DNA of 64,000 nt from assembly GCF_000482365.1 (NCBI RefSeq), contig NZ_KI535308.1:183823-247822 (forward strand). The letters are read 5' to 3'. Below the pieces are notes generated by a model. The model had not been told where the DNA came from and did not search any database. It saw only the letters and a program-made list of their open reading frames with translations. The translations under genes and the position numbers were made by a program. The first letter of the stretch is position 1. Each line of letters starts with the position of its first letter. This document shows positions 1 through 9,092 of the stretch, in pieces. The stretch comes from Porphyromonas uenonis DSM 23387 = JCM 13868 (GTDB taxonomy: Bacteria > Bacteroidota > Bacteroidia > Bacteroidales > Porphyromonadaceae).

Positions 1-2
1 AG

Positions 3-815
3 ACGATCAATGCGTGGCTCTCGGACGACTCTATCCACTGGGAGGATGACCCCTCAGAGATTGAGCTGGAGCCTAAGGAGCCCCTAGAGACAATCGACGC
101 CAAGGAGCTGGCTGACTATATCATAGCTGTACAGCAGCGCACGAAGCGTCCCCGCACGAAGCAGTTACCTGACTTCATCAAGGAGTACATCGAGATGCGT
201 CTCCCCGACCCCGAGCTGGAGGAGGAGCTTGCCGAGGAGCGAGCTGAGATGCGCGAGGAGCTACAGCAAGCGGAGGAACCCTACACGATCTGGCAGCTAC
301 GCCTAGAGCAGGATAAGCTCATGGCGATGTACTACGACTATCTGATGCATCAGAAGAATAGTTTCGTAGCCGAGTGGGCGGAGTTCAACCTTAACATCAA
401 GAATATCCTGGCCGCCTACACGAGTCGGCAGCTGGGCTTTGACCCTAAGGAGTATATCATCGGAGGGGGCACGCTGCAGCATCATCTGCGCACTTCGCAG
501 GCTGCGGACTTTAGCATTACGGAGGAGCTCTTTCCTCAGATACAGCAGTTGGTCAATATCAGTCGCGAGGAGGACATCGCTCGTCGCGAACAGCTGATAG
601 ATCGGCTTCGCTGGGATTGGCTGGAGGAGCATACCTTCTCCAAGCCCTTTGACATAGAGTATCTCCTAGCCTACTACCTAGAGCTAGAGATCCTAGAGCG
701 CTGGGTATCACTCAACGAAGAGACAGGCGAGCAAGTCTTCCGTCAGATAGTCTCTCAGCTCAAGCATGAGAGCACCACCTCGCTAGAGGAGTTCAAACGC
801 AAACAAAAGAAATAA
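3..815 (+). CDS. DUF2764 family protein of the V-ATPase operon (5' partial)
   Basis: The frame is open from the first bases of the window with no start codon that must be used, so the gene begins upstream; at least 271 codons are present. The protein is soluble, strongly charged and alpha-helical, with the stretch YIIGGGTLQHHL and the helical segment FDIEYLLAYYLELEILERW. Genes of this type (DUF2764) sit between subunits E and A in V-ATPase operons of Bacteroidota. Only 8 bases separate it from subunit A, so it is surely co-transcribed. No classical subunit C gene is seen in the operon, and the size and helical nature fit a C-like central-stalk subunit. That role is inference. Confidence 0.8.
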   Translation, partial: TINAWLSDDSIHWEDDPSEIELEPKEPLETIDAKELADYIIAVQQRTKRPRTKQLPDFIKEYIEMRLPDPELEEELAEERAEMREELQQAEEPYTIWQLRLEQDKLMAMYYDYLMHQKNSFVAEWAEFNLNIKNILAAYTSRQLGFDPKEYIIGGGTLQHHLRTSQAADFSITEELFPQIQQLVNISREEDIARREQLIDRLRWDWLEEHTFSKPFDIEYLLAYYLELEILERWVSLNEETGEQVFRQIVSQLKHESTTSLEEFKRKQKK

Positions 816-823
816 TAGATACA

Positions 824-2593
824 ATGACAAACGGTGTGGTAAAAGGAATCGTCTCTAACCTCGTCACGGTAGAGGTCGATGGTCCCGTATCGCAAAATGA
901 AATATGCTACATCACCGTACGCGGGGTGGAGCTGATGAGCGAGGTGATCAAGGTGATCGGTGCAAATGTATATGTACAGGTCTTTGAGAGTACTCGTGGT
1001 ATGAAGGTGGGCGACAAGGTCTCTTTCACTGGGCACATGCTCGAGGTGACTCTGGGACCAGGTATGCTCTCCAAGAACTATGACGGTCTGCAGCACGACC
1101 TAGACAAGATGGATGGTGTCTTCCTCAAGAGAGGTGACTACACCCATCCACTAGACACGACTAGGAAGTGGGACTTTACGCCTATTGCTAAGGCGGGCGA
1201 CACGGTACAGGCTGGCTCGTGGCTGGGGCAGGTGGACGAGAATCACCAGCCACACCGCATCATGGTACCCTTCGTCATGGAGGGGAGCTACACGGTCGAG
1301 AGTGTCAAGCCTGCGGGTCAGTACACTGTCGAGGAGACGATCGCTGTCATCGTTGACGCTGAGGGCAAGAAGCATGATATCACGATGATCCAGCGTTGGC
1401 CTGTCAAGGTGCCTATCCAGGTCTACAGCGAGAAGCCTCGTCCCTTCAAGCTCCTAGAGACGGGCGTACGAACCATTGACACGCTAAACCCAATCGTAGA
1501 GGGTGGTACGGGCTTTATCCCTGGGCCTTTCGGTACGGGCAAGACGGTCCTCCAGCACGCTATCTCTAAGCAGGCGGAGGCGGACATCGTCATCATGGCT
1601 GCCTGCGGTGAGCGTGCTAACGAGGTGGTGGAGATCTTTGCCGAGTTCCCTGAGCTCGAAGACCCACACACGGGACGCAAGCTGATGGAGCGTACGATCA
1701 TCATCGCTAATACGAGTAACATGCCAGTGGCTGCTCGTGAGGCTTCGGTCTACACCGCTATGACTATCGCTGAGTACTACCGCTCGATGGGGCTCCGAGT
1801 ACTACTCATGGCGGACTCGACCTCTCGCTGGGCGCAGGCACTGCGTGAGATGTCGAACCGTCTAGAGGAGCTCCCTGGACCAGACGCATTCCCGATGGAC
1901 TTGTCGGCTATCGTGGCAAACTTCTACGCTCGTGCGGGCTTCGTCTATCTCAACAATGGCGAGACGGGCTCTGTGACTTTTATCGGTACGGTCTCTCCAG
2001 CAGGTGGTAACCTTAAGGAGCCTGTCACGGAGAATACGAAGAAGGTGGCTCGATGCTTCTACGCTCTAGAGCAGGAGCGCGCTGATAGCAAGCGTTACCC
2101 CGCTGTCAACCCAATCGACAGTTACTCTAAATATATAGAATACCCCGAGCTCAAGGAGTACATCACGGCAGACCTCGGCTCCGACTGGCTAGACAAGGTA
2201 AACGAGATCAAGACTCGCATGCAGCGTGGCAAGGAGATCGCAGAGCAGATCAACATCCTCGGTGATGACGGCGTCCCCGTAGAGTATCACGTGACTTTCT
2301 GGAAGTCTGAGCTGATAGACTTTGTGATCCTACAGCAGGATGCCTTTGACGATATCGACTGCAACACGCCTCTAGAGCGCCAGAAGTATATGCTCGACAG
2401 AGTGATCAAGATCTGTCACACGGACTTCAACTTTGAGGACTTCAACGAGGTGAGCAAATTCTTCAAGACGCTTATCAACCACCTCAAGCAGATGAACTAC
2501 TCGGAGTTTCAGAGTGAAGACTTCAAGAAGTACCAGCAGCAGTACGAGCAGCTGATCGAGCAGCAGTCTACGCACGCCTCCTCTAATATCTAA
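824..2593 (+). CDS. ntpA: V-type ATP synthase/ATPase catalytic subunit A
   Basis: Catalytic A subunit of the V1 head, which hydrolyses or makes ATP at the A/B interface. The P-loop GPFGTGKT lies at residues 234-241, and the non-homologous region typical of A subunits precedes it. Downstream motifs include GERANEVVEI, ADSTSRWAQALRE and a C-terminal helical domain. At 589 residues it has the normal family length. The stop is followed by a short TCTAAC-rich spacer and subunit B. Identification is firm; whether the enzyme mainly pumps ions or makes ATP cannot be read from this subunit. Confidence 0.97.
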   Translation: MTNGVVKGIVSNLVTVEVDGPVSQNEICYITVRGVELMSEVIKVIGANVYVQVFESTRGMKVGDKVSFTGHMLEVTLGPGMLSKNYDGLQHDLDKMDGVFLKRGDYTHPLDTTRKWDFTPIAKAGDTVQAGSWLGQVDENHQPHRIMVPFVMEGSYTVESVKPAGQYTVEETIAVIVDAEGKKHDITMIQRWPVKVPIQVYSEKPRPFKLLETGVRTIDTLNPIVEGGTGFIPGPFGTGKTVLQHAISKQAEADIVIMAACGERANEVVEIFAEFPELEDPHTGRKLMERTIIIANTSNMPVAAREASVYTAMTIAEYYRSMGLRVLLMADSTSRWAQALREMSNRLEELPGPDAFPMDLSAIVANFYARAGFVYLNNGETGSVTFIGTVSPAGGNLKEPVTENTKKVARCFYALEQERADSKRYPAVNPIDSYSKYIEYPELKEYITADLGSDWLDKVNEIKTRMQRGKEIAEQINILGDDGVPVEYHVTFWKSELIDFVILQQDAFDDIDCNTPLERQKYMLDRVIKICHTDFNFEDFNEVSKFFKTLINHLKQMNYSEFQSEDFKKYQQQYEQLIEQQSTHASSNI

Positions 2594-2616
2594 CCTCTAG
2601 TATCTAACGTCTCACA

Positions 2617-3957
2617 ATGGCTACACAAGCTTTTCAAAAGATATATACACGCATCACCAACATTACCAAAGCCACCTGTATGCTCCACGCTACGGGTGTA
2701 GGTAATGACGAGCTAGCTACAATCAATGGCAAGCTCGCTCAGGTGGTTAGAATCAATGAAGACGAGGTAACTCTACAGGTCTTCGCAGGCACTGAGGGCA
2801 TCCCAACCAATGCTGAGGTTATCTTCCTCGGTGAGGCGCCAGCTCTCAAGGTGAGCGACCAATTGGCTGGACGCTTCTTCAACGCTTACGGAGAGCCTAT
2901 CGATGGCGGTCCACAGCTAGAGGGCGAGGATGTAGAGATCGGCGGTCCCTCGGTCAATCCTGTACGTCGTGATCAGCCCTCCGAGCTGATCGCTACAGGT
3001 ATCGCTGGTATCGACCTCAACAACACGCTCGTGACGGGACAGAAGATTCCGTTCTTTGCGGACCCAGACCAACCCTTTAACGAGGTGATGGCACTCGTAG
3101 CTCTCCGTGCCGAGAGCGACAAGATCATCCTCGGTGGTATGGGTCTGACGAACGATGACTACCTTTACTACAAGAAGACCTTTAGCAATGCGGGAGCACT
3201 GGATCGTATCGTGAGCTTTATCAATACGACCGAAGACCCCTCCGTGGAGCGTCTGCTGATCCCCGATATGGCGCTGTCGGCAGCTGAGTACTTTGCTGTG
3301 CAGAAGCATGAGAAGGTGCTGGTCCTCCTGACCGATATGACCAACTACGCCGATGCGCTCTCCATCGTCTCGAACCGTATGGACCAGATCCCCTCTAAGG
3401 ACTCAATGCCAGGCTCCCTCTACTCCGACTTGGCTAAGATCTACGAGAAGGCGGTACAGTTCCCCGACGGTGGCTCCATCACGATCATCGCTGTGACGAC
3501 CCTCTCGGGAGGCGACATCACGCACGCTGTGCCTGATAATACGGGTTACATCACCGAGGGTCAGCTCTATCTACGTCGTGACTCTTCCATCGGTAAGGTT
3601 ATCGTAGACCCCTTCCGCTCGCTCTCTCGTCTGAAGCAGCTAGTCATCGGTAAGAAGACACGCGAAGACCACCCGCAGGTGATGAATGCTGGTGTACGTC
3701 TCTATGCCGATGCGGCCAATGCTCAGACTAAGCTGGAAAACGGCTTTGACCTGACAGACTACGACCAGCGTACGCTAGACTTCGCTAAGGACTATGCCAA
3801 CGATCTCCTAGCTATCGACGTCAACCTCAATACGACCGAGATGCTCGATCATGCGTGGAGCCTCTTTGCCAAGTACTTCACCCCCGCCGAGGTGAGCATC
3901 CGCCAGAGTCTCGTGGACAAGTATTGGCCTACAGATAGTAAGGTCGACAAAGCTTAG
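2617..3957 (+). CDS. ntpB: V-type ATP synthase/ATPase regulatory subunit B
   Basis: Non-catalytic B subunit that alternates with A in the V1 hexamer. It lacks a canonical P-loop, as expected, and carries B-type motifs such as VLLTDMTNYADALS, SMPGSLYSDLAKIYE and GYITEGQLYLRRD. Its 446 residues match the family. It lies 23 bases after subunit A and 8 bases before subunit D in a single operon. Confidence 0.97.
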   Translation: MATQAFQKIYTRITNITKATCMLHATGVGNDELATINGKLAQVVRINEDEVTLQVFAGTEGIPTNAEVIFLGEAPALKVSDQLAGRFFNAYGEPIDGGPQLEGEDVEIGGPSVNPVRRDQPSELIATGIAGIDLNNTLVTGQKIPFFADPDQPFNEVMALVALRAESDKIILGGMGLTNDDYLYYKKTFSNAGALDRIVSFINTTEDPSVERLLIPDMALSAAEYFAVQKHEKVLVLLTDMTNYADALSIVSNRMDQIPSKDSMPGSLYSDLAKIYEKAVQFPDGGSITIIAVTTLSGGDITHAVPDNTGYITEGQLYLRRDSSIGKVIVDPFRSLSRLKQLVIGKKTREDHPQVMNAGVRLYADAANAQTKLENGFDLTDYDQRTLDFAKDYANDLLAIDVNLNTTEMLDHAWSLFAKYFTPAEVSIRQSLVDKYWPTDSKVDKA

Positions 3958-3965
3958 AAAGAGAG

Positions 3966-4586
3966 ATGGCGATCAAGTTTCAGTACAATAAGACCTCGCT
4001 ACAGCAGCAACAAAAGCAGCTTAAGATGCGAGAGCGCACCCTGCCCACGATCAAGAGCAAGGAGAGTGCCCTCCGTCTAGAGGTCAAGAAGGCTCGCCGT
4101 GAGATAGATACTCTCAATGAGCAGCTAGAGCAGGGCATACAGGGCTACCAGGATATGGTGGCTCTGTGGGACGAGTTTGACCCTACGCTGGTCAGCGTCA
4201 CCGACGTACAGCTCTCGACGAAGAAGATAGCTGGTGTCGTCGTCCCTGTGCTAGACAATATCGACTACGAGGTGAAGCCTTTCAGCCTCTTTAGCCGTCC
4301 CTCGTGGTTTGCTCAGGGTGTCGAGCTACTCAAGGCGCTAGCCACACTGGGCATCGAGGCAGAGTTTCTCAATCTCAAGCTAGAGTATCTCGAGTATGCT
4401 CGTCGTAAGACTACGCAAAAGGTCAACCTCTTTGAGAAGGTTCAGATACCTGGCTACAAAGACGCTATCCTCAAGATCAAGCGTTATCTAGAGGATGAGG
4501 AGAGTCTCTCCAAGGCTTCGCAAAAGATCATGCGCACCAATCTAGAGATTCGTGCTGCCAAACAAAAAGAGCGACTAGCACAATGA
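3966..4586 (+). CDS. ntpD: V-type ATPase central stalk subunit D
   Basis: Predicted rotor-shaft subunit D (206 residues), largely a long antiparallel coiled coil. The N-terminal KTSLQQQQKQLKMRERTLP and the C-terminal lysine- and arginine-rich helices are typical of the family. Its stop overlaps the start of subunit I by ATGA at 4583-4586, indicating translational coupling. No separate F subunit gene follows, which is the usual arrangement in this compact Bacteroidota operon. Confidence 0.92.
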   Translation: MAIKFQYNKTSLQQQQKQLKMRERTLPTIKSKESALRLEVKKARREIDTLNEQLEQGIQGYQDMVALWDEFDPTLVSVTDVQLSTKKIAGVVVPVLDNIDYEVKPFSLFSRPSWFAQGVELLKALATLGIEAEFLNLKLEYLEYARRKTTQKVNLFEKVQIPGYKDAILKIKRYLEDEESLSKASQKIMRTNLEIRAAKQKERLAQ

Positions 4587-6412
4587 TAGAGAAAATAGAT
4601 AAGTACCTCTTCCTAGTCTATCACCAAGACTACGACAGCTTCCTCCTCAAGCTACGCGACCTAGGGGTCGTGCATATTAAGGAGAACAAGTCGACCAGTG
4701 AGAGCGAACAGATCAAGGAGATCGTTGTGGCGCGTCGTCATCTGTCAGACCTCATCCGCACCCTCTCTCGCAAGCGCTCCGAGGAGCAGCCCATCGGCGC
4801 TCCCCGCAAGCCAGCTAGCACAGAGGAGGGCGAGGCTCTGCTACAGCAGATCGAGACGCTCCTAGAGGATCGTCGCCAGATAGCCTCTCAGATCGAGAGC
4901 CAACAGAGGGAAAACGATTACTGGGAGCCGTGGGGCGACTATGACGTCCAGCAGCTAGAGCGGCTCCAGCAAGCGGGTTACCCAGTCCGCTTCTACATCA
5001 TCCCTACAGCTCAGTACCAAGAGCGCTGGGAGGAGGAGCACAATGCTATCATCATCGACACCCGACGCTCGCATCACTACTTCATCACCGTCGGCGACAA
5101 GAGCACTGAGCGCATCGAGGCGGAGCAGATCAAAGCTCCGACCCACACCGCCAGCGAACTAGCTGAGCGACTCGCCTCTTTCGAGCAGCGTGCCGAGCAG
5201 ATAGACACCGAGATACAGGAGTTTATCGATCAGCACCTAGAGGACTTGCAGGGCTACGACCTCCTTCTCCAGGACAAGTATCAGATGAGCAACGCCTTCC
5301 TACAGGCTACTGGCGAGGCGGATGACAAGGTGATACTCCTCGAGGGGTGGATACCGAGCAAGATCGTACCCGAGGTGCGACAAGAGCTAGACCAGCTCCC
5401 CTGCTACTATGCTGAGCAGGAGATACTTGATGAGGACAAGATCCCCATCAAGCTCCAGAACAATCGCTTCAGTCGACTCTTCGAGCCGATTACGCGAATG
5501 TACTCTCTGCCGAACTACTCGGAGCTCGACTCGACACCCCTCTTTGCCCCCTTCTTCATGCTCTTCTTCAGCTTATGCTTTGGAGATGCAGGCTATGGAC
5601 TCGTCATCTTCCTATTGGCGACGATCTTTAAGCGCAAGGTCAAGGGGCAATCAACGAAAGACATTTGCTCTCTAGCGCAGTGGCTCGGCGGCACCACCGT
5701 CGTGGTCGGTTCGCTACTCGGGACCGTCTTCGGTATGGTCATGCCATGGGCCAATGATGGTTCCCTGCTGGGCAGTGTGCGCAATGACTACTTCCTCAAT
5801 CAGGACAACCTCATGCTCCTCTCGGTCGTGCTGGGTATCATTCAGATCCTCTTTGCCAAGACCGTGGCAGCCGTCAAGATACAGAAGCAGCGAGGACTCA
5901 AGTATGCCCTCTCTTCGTACGCCTGGGTCATCGTCATCTTTGCCCTCATCATGGCAGTGGCACTGCCTATGGCTACGACTGGGATACCGAGCTACGTCAC
6001 CTACATATTCTACGGACTGGCGATAGCTGCAGGACTCGTTGTGGTCTTCTACAACAGCCCTGGCAAAAACATCTTCCTCAACATCGGCTCCTCACTCTGG
6101 GCAACCTACAACACCGCCTCGGGACTACTCGGAGACACCCTCTCCTACATCCGTCTCTTTGCGATCGGTCTGACGAGTGGCGTGCTGGGAGGTGTCTTCA
6201 ACAACCTAGCGGTCTCCATGTCTGAGGGTCTACCCGTCGGGGTCAACTGGCTCGTAATGGTCTTCATCCTACTCTTCGGGCATGGGCTCAACTTCGGACT
6301 AGCTATCATCAGCTCGCTCGTACACCCGCTGCGTCTCACCTTTGTGGAGTACTACAAGAACAGCGAGTTCGAGGGTGGCGGTAAGCCATACACCCCCTTT
6401 AAGGTCAACTAA
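4583..6412 (+). CDS. ntpI: V-type ATPase membrane stator subunit I (a-type)
   Basis: Subunit I/a of the membrane Vo sector (609 residues). The first ~310 residues are a cytoplasmic helical arm forming the peripheral-stalk attachment. From about residue 315 there are seven to eight hydrophobic spans, including the stretch LSYIRLFAIGLTSG, which holds the conserved arginine that faces the rotor ring. It overlaps subunit D by four bases. The length is slightly short for the family (about 600-660), but all expected parts are visible. Confidence 0.95.
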   Translation: MIEKIDKYLFLVYHQDYDSFLLKLRDLGVVHIKENKSTSESEQIKEIVVARRHLSDLIRTLSRKRSEEQPIGAPRKPASTEEGEALLQQIETLLEDRRQIASQIESQQRENDYWEPWGDYDVQQLERLQQAGYPVRFYIIPTAQYQERWEEEHNAIIIDTRRSHHYFITVGDKSTERIEAEQIKAPTHTASELAERLASFEQRAEQIDTEIQEFIDQHLEDLQGYDLLLQDKYQMSNAFLQATGEADDKVILLEGWIPSKIVPEVRQELDQLPCYYAEQEILDEDKIPIKLQNNRFSRLFEPITRMYSLPNYSELDSTPLFAPFFMLFFSLCFGDAGYGLVIFLLATIFKRKVKGQSTKDICSLAQWLGGTTVVVGSLLGTVFGMVMPWANDGSLLGSVRNDYFLNQDNLMLLSVVLGIIQILFAKTVAAVKIQKQRGLKYALSSYAWVIVIFALIMAVALPMATTGIPSYVTYIFYGLAIAAGLVVVFYNSPGKNIFLNIGSSLWATYNTASGLLGDTLSYIRLFAIGLTSGVLGGVFNNLAVSMSEGLPVGVNWLVMVFILLFGHGLNFGLAIISSLVHPLRLTFVEYYKNSEFEGGGKPYTPFKVN

Positions 6413-6423
6413 ACAAGCAATAA

Positions 6424-6930
<507 letters not shown>

Positions 6931-7011
6931 AGACACCCAGCTAGAGCCTTCGCTATGCTAGCAAGCTCTACGGACGTGGGCTAGTAACTAGCCCTGACAA
7001 ACTATAGGACC

Positions 7012-7049
7012 AGTCCTCGGCAGAGATTGCTCTGTCGGGGACTTGTTTT
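7012..7049 (+). terminator. Rho-independent terminator of the V-ATPase operon
   Basis: A 14-bp stem (7012-7025 pairing with 7030-7043, two G-U pairs) with a 4-base loop is followed by TTGTTTTATT. It lies about 80 bases after the subunit K stop. The stretch 6931-7471 otherwise contains one 175-bp mobile element copy, one isolated palindrome unit and the leader of the next gene. Confidence 0.9.
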
Positions 7050-7088
7050 ATTAGTGCCTACAGTACGAAATGTTTCCAGCTCTCTTTG

Positions 7089-7263
7089 GAGACTGTTGCA
7101 AAAGTCAACAGTCTCACAATCTTGCTTGCAAGATTGTCCTGACTTTGCAGAAAGGATGAAGCGCAAGGCGCTGAGGGTGAGGTCTGAAGGGAGCATACCT
7201 CCGTATGTGACCGAAGCCGAATCCCGAAAGTAACACAGCGATTCGCCTTTATGCAACAGTCTC
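7089..7263 (+). mobile_element. MITE-like element family 1, copy 1 (175 bp)
   Basis: Non-autonomous element with perfect 12-bp terminal inverted repeats GAGACTGTTGCA, flanked by a perfect 5-bp target duplication CTTTG (7084-7088 and 7264-7268). Inside the left end are two hairpins: GAGACTGTTG/CAACAGTCTC and ACAATCTTG/CAAGATTGT. Four copies in the window are exactly 175 bp and a fifth is internally deleted. No transposase is encoded. Apparent open frames crossing it are not credible genes. Confidence 0.92.
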
Positions 7264-7288
7264 CTTTGACTTGTCGGTCAATCTCTGA

Positions 7289-7304
7289 TTTCCTACCTAG
7301 GAAT
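7289..7304. repeat. Isolated 16-bp palindrome unit
   Basis: TTTCCTACCTAGGAAT, a single unit of the palindrome type that forms 22-bp-period arrays elsewhere; it is identical to the first unit of the array at 38834. Confidence 0.7.
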
Positions 7305-7398
7305 TGAAATCGTGTCTATTTTTCCCTTTCCCAGCACCTCAAAATAAGAATTAGTCACTCATCAGGCATGAGGGTGGTGGTATTTGCGCAAAAACTAC

Positions 7399-7406
7399 TA
7401 CCTTTG
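7399..7406 (+). promoter_or_regulatory. Putative -7 box for the SPOR lipoprotein gene
   Basis: TACCTTTG fits the Bacteroidota TAnnTTTG -7 motif, 65 bases before the start codon. No clear TTTG -33 box sits at the usual distance. Confidence 0.6.
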
Positions 7407-7410
7407 TGAC

Positions 7411-7450
7411 GTAGAATACAACGAAGCAACGTAGAATACAACGAATCAAC
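7411..7450 (+). repeat. 20-bp tandem duplication in a 5' leader
   Basis: Two 20-bp copies GTAGAATACAACGAAnCAAC lie back to back and differ at one position. They sit immediately after the -7 box, so they are inside the untranslated leader of the SPOR lipoprotein mRNA. Confidence 0.85.
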
Positions 7451-7471
7451 AAGTTCAAACAACATACAGAT

Positions 7472-7954
7472 ATGAAAAAGGCATTAATCATCCTATCCTC
7501 AGCCCTTGTTCTGCTCTCAGTGAGCGCATGTGGGCCTAAGCAAAGTGCTTATCGTCAGGTGTATGAGAAGGCAAAGCAGCGTGAAGTGGCCACACAGCAA
7601 CAAGAGCCTGTGCAGACTCCCCCCGCTAGTGTTGTCGTCGCTCGTGAGCCAGCCGCTGACATCCAGCTACGTCGTGAGCGCCTAGAGGCGGTCAAAGGTG
7701 AGGACGCAAACATGCTCAAGACCTACAACGTGGTCGTCGGCTCATTCCAAAACCACACCAACGCATACTCCCTCAAGGAGCGCCTACAGGCTCAGGGCTA
7801 CACCCCCGTGCTAGGTCAGAACGAGGCTGGTATGCTCCGTGTCATCATCTCCAGCTTTGACAACCGCCGTGAGGCTGAGGCTTCTAGAGAGCAGGTCAAG
7901 GGACGCTTCGCTCCTGAGTTTCAGGATGCTTGGATTCTGGAGAAGATCCGCTAG
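7472..7954 (+). CDS. SPOR-domain lipoprotein
   Basis: A 160-residue lipoprotein: signal peptide with lipobox LSVSAC (lipidated C20), a glutamine- and proline-rich linker, and a C-terminal SPOR domain from about residue 85 (YNVVVGSFQNHTNAYSLKE). SPOR domains bind denuded peptidoglycan strands at division sites. It is monocistronic, with its own promoter and a perfect hairpin terminator after it, and lies next to murB, consistent with a cell-wall role. No enzymatic motif is present. Confidence 0.88.
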   Translation: MKKALIILSSALVLLSVSACGPKQSAYRQVYEKAKQREVATQQQEPVQTPPASVVVAREPAADIQLRRERLEAVKGEDANMLKTYNVVVGSFQNHTNAYSLKERLQAQGYTPVLGQNEAGMLRVIISSFDNRREAEASREQVKGRFAPEFQDAWILEKIR

Positions 7955-7985
7955 TAGCTTCCTTACTTCGAAGCCATAATAAAAT

Positions 7986-8027
7986 AGGAGTCTTAGAGTT
8001 TACATAGATAGACTCTAAGACTCCTTC
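7986..8027 (+). terminator. Terminator between the SPOR gene and murB
   Basis: A perfect 14-bp stem (7986-7999 with 8012-8025) with a 12-base loop is followed by a short T-rich tail. It separates the lipoprotein transcript from murB. Confidence 0.8.
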
Positions 8028-8043
8028 TTCGGACACTATAGCT

Positions 8044-9087
8044 ATGGAGATCATACAGCATCAACCGCTTCGGGAGTACCACACATTTGCCACAGAGGCT
8101 ACCGCCGACTGGTGGATCAACTACAGCAGTGCTGAGGATCTTCAGACGCTGGCACGTGATGAGTACTTTGTCTCGCAGCCCTACCTACCGATAGGTGCTG
8201 GGAGCAACCTACTCTTTACGCACGATAAGTATCGTGGCGTCATCCTCTACTCGCAGATCGACGACCTCCACTACTACGATGAGACCGAGAGTGCGCTGAC
8301 TCACCCAGGGCAGCAGCATGTACGGGCGGGTAGTGGCATCGTGTGGGATCACTTTGTGGAGCTGATGCTCAGCCGTGGTCTCTATGGTATAGAAAATCTA
8401 TCGCTCATCCCAGGCACCGTGGGCGCTGCTGCTATCCAAAATATAGGTGCCTACGGGAGCGAGGTCTCTCAGTACATCGTAGCGGTCGATGTGGTCGACC
8501 TAGCGACAGGAATGAAGCTCCGCATACCGAGCGCTCTGTGCGACTACAGATATAGGTATAGCATCTTCAAAGATCCGCAGTACCACTCCTACATCGTCAC
8601 GCATGTGCACTTCATACTAAGCACCGAGCCGACCTGCAATCTGAGCTACGCCTCCCTGGCAAAAGCTTTCGAAGGCCGCGACACGATGCCTACGCCCGAG
8701 GAGATTCGCCAAGAGGTGATCAGCATTCGCCGTGCTAAGCTACCCGACCCTGAGGAGATACCGAATGGTGGAAGCTTCTTCATGAACCCCATCGTGCCGC
8801 TAGCGCAGTACGAGGAGCTGGCGAAGCAATATGACACGCCCGTGCCTCACTACCCTACTCACCACGAAGGGGAAGTCAAGCTCTCAGCGGCCTGGCTCAT
8901 AGACCAAACGGGACTCAAAGGCTACCGCACAGGTGCCGTAGGGGTCTACGAAAAGCAACCGCTCGTCCTCGTCAACTACGGCGGGGCAACCGGTCAAGAG
9001 GTGGTCGCACTGGCAGAGCACGTGCAGCAGGAGGTGAGCCGTAAGTTCGGCATCTCACTACACCCCGAGGTGCGCTATATAGACTGA
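8044..9087 (+). CDS. murB: UDP-N-acetylenolpyruvoylglucosamine reductase MurB
   Basis: FAD-dependent reductase making UDP-N-acetylmuramate for peptidoglycan in the cytoplasm. The FAD-binding PIGAGSNLLF lies near residues 49-58, the second FAD segment is SLIPGTVGAAAIQNIGAYG, YRYSIFK follows, and the C-terminal catalytic glutamate region is LHPEV. At 347 residues it is a long, E. coli-like (type I) MurB. Five bases separate its stop from the MBL-LipB fusion, so they are likely co-transcribed. Confidence 0.96.
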   Translation: MEIIQHQPLREYHTFATEATADWWINYSSAEDLQTLARDEYFVSQPYLPIGAGSNLLFTHDKYRGVILYSQIDDLHYYDETESALTHPGQQHVRAGSGIVWDHFVELMLSRGLYGIENLSLIPGTVGAAAIQNIGAYGSEVSQYIVAVDVVDLATGMKLRIPSALCDYRYRYSIFKDPQYHSYIVTHVHFILSTEPTCNLSYASLAKAFEGRDTMPTPEEIRQEVISIRRAKLPDPEEIPNGGSFFMNPIVPLAQYEELAKQYDTPVPHYPTHHEGEVKLSAAWLIDQTGLKGYRTGAVGVYEKQPLVLVNYGGATGQEVVALAEHVQQEVSRKFGISLHPEVRYID

Positions 9088-9092
9088 CGCCT

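Noticed and set aside
7002-7256. Short open frames across the family 1 element on both strands (also at 15507, 24093, 34520 and 39029)
   Set aside because: They run from unique flanking sequence into the element, start at different places in each copy and have no recognisable protein character.
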